Assembly: GCF_031143425.1 (NCBI RefSeq)
Contig: NC_090444.1
Span: 58,337,533-58,401,532, forward strand
Length of the DNA stretch: 64,000 nt
From: Pleurodeles waltl
Lineage: Eukaryota > Chordata > Amphibia > Caudata > Salamandridae
Direction: 5' to 3'
Part shown: piece by piece, positions 58,325-64,000 of the stretch
Layout: the number at the start of each line of letters is the position of its first letter
How positions within the stretch are numbered: position 1 is the stretch's first letter
Notes under the pieces: model-generated
The model's database searches: none
What the model saw: only the letters and a program-made list of their open reading frames with translations
What the model was told of the DNA's origin: nothing
Translations under genes and position numbers: made by a program

Positions 58325-60540
58325 ATGGCTACAGTGTCTGGGGAAAGGTCCCCTGCCTTCACTGCGGAGGAGTTGGAGAAACTGGTGGATGGGGTCCTCC
58401 TCCAGTACACGCAACTGTACGGTCCTCCAGACAAACAGGTGAGTGAACTGTGTGCATGGTGGATGGCACATGATTGTATGGAGTGTCCTGGATGGAAGAG
58501 ACGGGGGGAACAGGCCAGCATGTGAGGATGGTGTGTGTATGTATGTCTGGGCCAGGGTGGGAGGTTTGTGGGCAATGTGTGAGAAGAACTGTACGGGAGA
58601 GTAACATCCATTATAACTTCACTTTTCCTCTAGGTCAGCGCCCACCAGAAGAAGGGAATTTGGCGTGCCATCGCCAAAGCAGTGCGGACCCTGGGGGACT
58701 ACCATAGATGGAGCACCCACTGCCGGGAAAGATGGGAGGACCTGCGCCGCTGGACCAAGAAGACGGCGGAGGCCCAGCTGGGTATGGCCTCTCAACGCGG
58801 AAGGGGTGCCTGTCGTACCATGACCCCCCTGATGTACCAGATCCTGGCGGTGGCATATCCAGAGTTGGATGGGCACTTGAGCGCATCACAGCAGCCACAA
58901 GGGGGTGAGTACACTCTCATTCATCTGACTCAGCGCGCATTACGAGGTGTCTGGATGGGGGAGGTGGGCTGTGGGTTCCACTAGGCCAGGGCAGACGCGC
59001 AAAGGTGGATCCATTGATTTGAAGCCTCATTCCCTGTCCAACCCCAAATGTGGTATTTGCCCTCTACACCTAGTCAGGCTCCTATGGCTTCCAGCTGTGC
59101 ATAATATGATTCTCGACAGAGTCCCCTATGGGCATGTACTTTTCCCCTGCCCTGTCAGTGCATGGCTTAATGCATAGGGCTGCTCCCTGTGTGTTGTGTC
59201 CGCCAACAGTGGTGGTGTTGCATGCATTGACCATATGTCTCTTCTGTCTTCCCCCCCCTTTTTGTTTTGTCACCCTGTCCTTGCGTGCATTAGCATCATC
59301 TGGTGGAGGAGCAGTGGCACCGGAGCAGGAGGGAGTTGCATCCCACATGGCCCTGGAGGGTAAAGTAACGGAGTCCGAAGACACCAGTGGGACGGAGGAC
59401 GAGGGGAGCTCCACGACGGGGACAGGAGCAGACACCAGCGACAGCGACTCCTCCTCAATGGGATCTCCCTTGCGGTGACGGACACCTCAGTGCCCACCGC
59501 ATCAACAGGTACAGCCGCCACCCCCCCTACCAGCACCGCCCTCCCAGCAGCCCCTCATCGAGTTTCCCGTGCCCGCTCACAAAGGAGGGTGGGCATCTCC
59601 TTTGCCCCAGGCACCTCAGCCCCTGCCCCAGTCAGCACTGCTGCCCTCAGTGAGGAGGTTATTGACCTCCTTAAGTCCCTCACTGTTGGGCAATCTACCA
59701 TTTTGAATACCATCCAGGGTGTTGAGAGGCATTTGCAGCAAACAAATGCATACCTGAAGGGCATTCATTCTGGCCAGGCAGCCCAACAGAGAGCATTTCA
59801 GGCTCTGGCCTCAGCACTGATGGCAGCCATTGTCCCTGTGTCCAGCCTCCCCACTCCAAGTTCCTCCACCCAGACCCAGTCCCCTGTACCTCAGCCTATA
59901 CCAAGAACACCATCAGACCAGCATGCACACTGATCAACACACAAGAGTGGACATGGCAAACATAAGCACCACACATCCCACGGTACTCAAACAAGCACCA
60001 TCCCCATGCAGACACACCAACATCCACTGCCTCCACTGTGTCCCCCTCCTCCACGTCCTCCTCCTCCCTCCCTTTCTCGTCTCCACTCACACCTGCATGT
60101 ACTACATCTTGATCCACTACCTCCATCACCAGCACGCCCATCACCACAAACCACTCATGTGCACTCACCTCCCCCACTACCATTCACACATCCCCTGTGT
60201 ACTCTACCAGTGTGTCTGTGAGCCCTCCTCCCAAACTACACAAACGCAGGCAGCCAGCCAGCAGGCATCCACATCACAACAGCCTCTGGCCCATGCACCT
60301 TCACTCAAGTTCAACAAACGTACACCTCCTAGCCACTACCTCTTCCTCCACTCTCAAACCCCCTCCATCTTCCTGTCCCAGTGTGTCTAAGAAACTCTTC
60401 CTCGCCAACTTTGACCTCTTCCCTACACCTCCCCCCCGTCCTTCCCCTAGGGCCAGGCTGTCCAGGTCCCAGCCCAGCACCTCAGCCACCAAATCCTCCA
60501 GCTCAGTGGTCTCAGCATGTCTGGTCACATAGCGGGCGCC
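58325..60540 (+). pseudogene. Harbinger gene 3 (second Myb/SANT-like), copy 2
   Basis: Exon 1 (58325-58439) encodes MATVSGERSPAFTAEELEKL and LYGPPDKQ, ending in a GTGAGT donor. Exon 2 (from 58635 after CCTCTAG, to about 58904 before GTGAGT) encodes VSAHQKKGIWRAIAKAVRTL and RERWEDLRRWTKKTAEAQLG. Together these form a Myb/SANT-like (trihelix-like) domain. Exon 3 (from 59294 after GCATTAG) encodes an acidic Ser/Thr stretch and, after a frameshift near 59470, a VISFAPGTS-like region. A predicted coiled coil follows (LKSLTVGQSTILNTIQGVER, LQQTNAYLKGIHSG, about 59660-59790), then Pro/Ser/His-rich sequence to about 60540. The product is unnamed. It resembles accessory DNA-binding proteins of this superfamily but is longer than gene 1. 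Confidence 0.72.
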
Positions 60541-61130
60541 ACCCATCAGGGCTCCCAGTGTGCCACCTAGCGAGGCCAAGGAGCAGGCCATTCTGCCACC
60601 TGCCAAGGTGAAGAAGGTGCCCACATGCCAGCAAGCAAGGGCTCCTCCAAGCCAAAAGGGGACAGTGGCAAGGCACCAGCAGTGACATCAAAGGTGGGAA
60701 AGGGACACAAGCCGAAGAGCAGGTCAGGACAGGGTACTGAGGCTCCGGCTGAGGGACCAGAGTTATACCCCTTCTGTCAACCACAACATCAACCAGTACG
60801 GCGGTGGACACCGCCACCTGCACCGCCACCTGCATCGTCACCAGCACCGCCACCAGCACCGCCACCTGCATGTCAGCTGCCTCACCAACAGTTCCCAGCA
60901 TCATCCCCAGTGGGCAATCGTCTGAGGCTGCAGGAGATGTACTGCTGTGTCCCTCAACAGGTGCAGACACATGCACTACCGCCAGCGCCTCCGCCACAAA
61001 CACCACCACAACCACCGCCACCAGCCCGCAACGTGCCACCACAGCTGACATGGCAATCATCCCCAGTGGCCAGCCGTCCGAGGCTGCAGGAGACGTCCTG
61101 GACCCTGCCCAGCGTACATGAGGCATGACT
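60541..61130 (+). pseudogene. Low-complexity tail of Harbinger gene 3, copy 2
   Basis: Lys/Ser/Gly-rich (SSKPKGDSGKAPAVTSKVGK) followed by Thr/Ala/Cys- or Pro-rich codon repeats, depending on frame (CCGCCACCTGCA units at 60800-60870), and a repeated SGQPSEAAGDVL word. It mirrors the region at 30955-31560 in copy 1. Whether it was translated is uncertain because frames shift. Confidence 0.5.
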
Positions 61131-61474
61131 CCCAGCACTTTTTGTACCAGCAGGTGCCAGGCGAAGTCGCAGCAGGGTGGAGTGTGTCTCTGCCTCCATG
61201 GAGTATCATGCTACCTGTTCCCAGGTAATCTTGTGGCACACACACCCAGGTGAGGGAATGGGACCTGCCACACTGCATGTGAAGCACTCTGGGCACCAGG
61301 CCCCCTCCAGAACCAGTGGAGATTCACATCCACTACCTCAGTCCTTGGCAGGATGAAGCACTCTGGGCACCAAGCCCCTTCCAGAACCAGTGAGATTCAC
61401 ATCCACTACCTCACTTCTTGGCAGGATGAAGCACTCTGGGCACAAAGCCCCCTCCAGAACCAGTGGAGACTGTT

Positions 61475-61790
61475 ATCTACTTGAGAGACTGTGGCTTTGC
61501 ACTCCCCAGAATAAAGCAGTGGGCAAACCACCCACTGGAGAGACTTGAGAGACTGTGGCTTTGCACTCCACAGGATACAGCAGTGGGCAAACCACCCACT
61601 GGAGAGACTTGAGAGACTGTGGCTTTGCACTCCCAGGATAAAGCAGTGGGCAAACCACCCACTGGAGAGACTTGAGAGACTGTGGCTTTGCACTCCCCAG
61701 GATACAGCAGTGGGCAAACCACCCACTGGAGAGACTTGAGAGACTGTGGCTTTGCACTCCGCAGGACCAATCAGTGGGCATGGAGCCCCC
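61475..61790. repeat. 64-bp minisatellite, about five units
   Basis: Unit words GAGAGACTGTGGCTTTGCAC and GTGGGCAAACCACCCACTGG recur with about 64-bp spacing (near 61483, 61548, 61612, 61675, 61739). Copy 1 of the Harbinger element has only diverged single units of the same sequence (about 30840-30950), so the array expanded in copy 2. It is not CRISPR-like: there are no unique spacers. Confidence 0.9.
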
Positions 61791-62512
61791 TCGTGGAGCA
61801 GTGGTGTCGTCCGTTCATCCAGCTGAGGTGCTCCCCCCCGAGGTGCCTTTTTATTTTCCATCTGATGCCCCTGCAGTGCTCTCTTCGTTTTGAGTCAGGT
61901 ATCTTGTGTGGGCTTTGCCCATGCATTTTGGGACACTGATCCATGTACAATGATTTCATTAATATCCGGACTTGTGTAGTTGGTGTACATATTTGTATAT
62001 ATTGATTTTTGAATTTGGCCTATCTGATTTTTATTGATTACACTTGTTAACATCATTTCCTTTTGTCCTTGCGTTCTTCCAGGGTGTATATGTAATGTTG
62101 CTGCATGTATTTGTGTGTATGGTGTTGTGGGTGAGGGTGGGAGGTGGGGGTGTTGTGTGTTGCGTGTGTGTGACACTGTTTTTTCTCTCTCCCCTCCCCT
62201 GTGTGCTAGGTGCAGTATTCACCGTGGTCGTCACCAGCGTCTTTGCTGCTCTTGATACAAGAGGAGGTAGACCAGCATGGGCAGGACCTGTAGTTCGGGC
62301 TCCACGGCGTCCTGGTTGTTCGTAAAGTGTCGAAAGGTGAGTGGTTTCTGTTCCAAGTCCTGTTTCCGCTGTGCTTTTTGATGGCGTTGGTACCGCCCCG
62401 TAAAAGGTGGCAGATAGACGTGTTGTAATACAGTGGGTGGAACCTTGTGTTCCACCTGTCTGTTGGCGGTTACCGCCGCAGTGTTTGTTTCTGCCACCGT
62501 GGCGGTCCAAAT

Positions 62513-63024
62513 GTAGAAATTTCACCAAGATCTCCTGCGACACGTATCCGAGGAAGGGCTCCAGGGATGTCGGATTGGACTGGCGACTGCGTCCCGCTGA
62601 TGCAAATCTTCAAGAAAAAGTCAGAAGGTAAAATTTTGACCGAGGCGGTCAGCCTTAAACTTTGAGTTTGTCCCGGTCGAGTTGCGACCAGATGACCAGA
62701 TTGGCGCTATCCATTTCTATGTGCTAAAAAACACAAATTCTTAAAGAAATAATACCTCCCGTTCCCCTTATCTAATTTTATTTGTTTTGGTGTCATTTTA
62801 AAGACAAAAATATAATTTATTTTCATAAATTGGGGTTGGATTTTTGTTGTGTTTTGTGATTTTTAAGTCCTGTCTCCTAAATTAAGCCTTGTCTCTTGTT
62901 GCCAAGTTACCAAGAGTTCAGCTGTGTTTAAATTATTGAACCCTAACTGGACCGAAGTGGAGGTTAGTGGCCTACTGCTAAGTGTAGGTACTTACCTACC
63001 CTTACCAATAATCCACTTCCAACA
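62513..63024 (+). mobile_element. Gypsy-type LTR fragment (3' end)
   Basis: Ends CCACTTCCAACA with the LTR-like words GGATTTTTGTTGTGTTTTG, GTTGCCAAGTTACCAAG and GGTACTTACCTACCC. These parallel, in order, the 3' part of the LTR at 17945-18855 (GGATTTTTGTTGTATTGG, then GCCAAGCTACCAAG). It is a related but distinct LTR family; the 5' part is missing at the Harbinger junction. Confidence 0.55.
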
Positions 63025-63324
63025 ATATACAAGGACGTGGATCTGTTGGGGATCATACGCTGAGCGCCGCAGCTCTGCAAACAGAAGGCAGTATTGTGAT
63101 TGGCTGGTCGCAACCTGTGGAGAAAGTTACAGCTGCCATCTTATCGATCAGTGCAAGGCCCCGGGCCCCACTTATTAGTTTTAAATAGTTTAGAAGTCTT
63201 TTTTTCTATGATCAGGGAGTCGTGGCCCCTCTGCAGCCCCCCATGTAACACTGCCACGGAGTCGTGAACTCAGCATAAAAATAAAAAATAAAGTGTATAC
63301 ATATTAACACACAGACACACAAGC
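63025..63324. other. No feature recognised
   Basis: Non-coding; contains a local repeat of GGAGTCGTG at about 63217 and 63259. Confidence 0.3.
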
Positions 63325-63640
63325 ATATGTTAGAAAACACAATGGAAGTGTGAGGGAAAAGGTGCATTAATTGAACAAAGGTATCCTTCATTAGGATAAT
63401 CAGTCCTAAACCTGTGACTGTGCCCAGATCATTACCACCACACTGCACAATCATGAGGTGAGGTGGTTGGCAATCTCTAATGCTTTCTGCCAACAGAATC
63501 AATTCCTGACACTTTAACCCTCTCTGGCCAAGCCAAGTAATATCCACATTAGACAAACCCAGCTCCCTTTCAATGCCACTCTTTCTAGCATACTCACTAG
63601 CCTAGAAAACATAGCAGTGACCTACAATCCACACTCTGAA
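63325..63640 (-). pseudogene. Transposon-type SGNH hydrolase fragment
   Basis: On the minus strand the sequence reads VWIVGHCYVF, then LGLSNVDITWLGQRGLKC, then HLMIVQCGGNDLG and MHLFPHTSIVFSNI. This is the order of blocks I, II and III of an SGNH/GDSL-like hydrolase domain of the kind found in several vertebrate retroelements, often beside a tyrosine recombinase. The block I nucleophile position reads cysteine (GHC) rather than serine, a stop follows block I, and the frame ends in low-complexity sequence. No recombinase or reverse transcriptase is visible next to it, so the parent element cannot be named. Confidence 0.6.
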
Positions 63641-64000
63641 CATGTTCAAGAAAAAGAGCTTTTGCACACAGGAGAAGGCTGCAGCTGAATGAAGGAGTTC
63701 AACAAATGTGAGGTGATTAAAATGTAGGGAGCCACTGATTTTAAAAATAGCATATATTTGAGTGTATGTTGTAAATACAGTAGTAGATACAAATAGGTTG
63801 TGAGTAGAAATATTAGGTCAGGCATTCTTTGATTTGTTCCTATTTTTGCTTCAATAAGTAATCTTATTTTAGGTATGCTTACATTCTGTTGTAATCAACA
63901 ACACCTCCTACAGCACAGGTTAAAGTTAGTCTGCAGCTAATAGAAAAATCATATAACATATAATCACATAACTGGTATAGTACAGTGTTCCAGAAGAGGT
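63641..64000. other. No feature recognised
   Basis: AT-rich non-coding sequence to the window end. Confidence 0.3.

Larger units (their letters stand above)
54508..62512. mobile_element. PIF/Harbinger transposon, copy 2, both ends missing
   Basis: Same gene content and order as copy 1 but inverted. Gene 1 is on the plus strand (54769-56267), transposase on the minus strand (57920-56745), gene 3 on the plus strand (58325 onward). The left end lacks about 0.28 kb and abuts the truncated Penelope element. The right end lacks about 0.1 kb and abuts an LTR fragment near 62512. There is no LINE insertion, so the introns of gene 3 are visible directly. Loss of both termini means it cannot move by itself. 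Confidence 0.85.

Noticed and set aside
61475..61790. CRISPR-like array
   Set aside because: The 64-bp units are contiguous without variable spacers, and the genome is eukaryotic.
1..64000. Host protein-coding exons, tRNA or rRNA genes
   Set aside because: No conserved host domain, cloverleaf or rRNA-like stretch was recognised by eye; a profile search would be needed to exclude short exons.

Overview
The window reads as intergenic DNA from a very large, transposon-saturated vertebrate genome. The best guess is a salamander, probably a newt such as Pleurodeles. This is an inference from the mixture of element families: long LTRs opening TGTAGGAAAGTG or TGTTAGAAATG, Penelope-like elements, an L2/CR1-type LINE, PIF/Harbinger and piggyBac transposons, and many palindromic MITEs with 3-bp target duplications. 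I found no convincing host gene, tRNA, rRNA or CRISPR array. Nearly every coding stretch is a decayed transposable-element gene.

Layout. Bases 1-1530 are part of a long minus-strand LTR. From 1531 to about 11.6 kb lies the pol region of an endogenous retrovirus with foamy-virus-like reverse transcriptase. It is split by a 6.4-kb PGBD4-like piggyBac transposon (3000-9394), which itself carries about 382-bp tandem repeats and a 0.92-kb Harbinger-type MITE. Bases 11.6-19.5 kb hold a short dispersed repeat, a second copy of that MITE, unrecognised AT-rich DNA and a collapsed Ty3/gypsy element with a 911-bp LTR. Bases 19.6-22.6 kb hold a badly decayed LINE broken by MITEs. A 610-bp GC-rich foldback MITE follows, then about 4 kb in which I recognise nothing. 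A minus-strand Penelope-like element (27.3-29.7 kb) borders a minus-strand gypsy LTR.

A PIF/Harbinger transposon (29992-46783) sits inside that gypsy LTR with a clean TAA target duplication. Without an 8.9-kb L2/CR1-type LINE lodged in one of its introns (about 32.8-41.7 kb), it is about 7.9 kb long and carries three genes. These are a DDE transposase, a Myb/SANT-like gene convergent with it, and a second, longer Myb/SANT-like gene divergent from it. A second copy with the same three-gene layout lies at 54508-62512, flipped and truncated at both ends. The LINE has 1243-bp tandem 5' units and a 2.03-kb internal tandem duplication.

Bases 46.8-54.5 kb are a stack of fragments: a MITE, an 80-bp orphan piece of Harbinger gene, a second piggyBac copy split by a probable solo LTR, three Penelope-like fragments (two head to head), AT microsatellites, and two hammerhead-ribozyme-like motifs. 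The last 1.5 kb holds a gypsy LTR end and a fragment of a transposon-type SGNH hydrolase.

Nothing here works as an intact pathway; the value is stratigraphic. The most system-like object is the three-gene Harbinger transposon, whose gene order, introns and convergent/divergent arrangement are shared by two independent copies.
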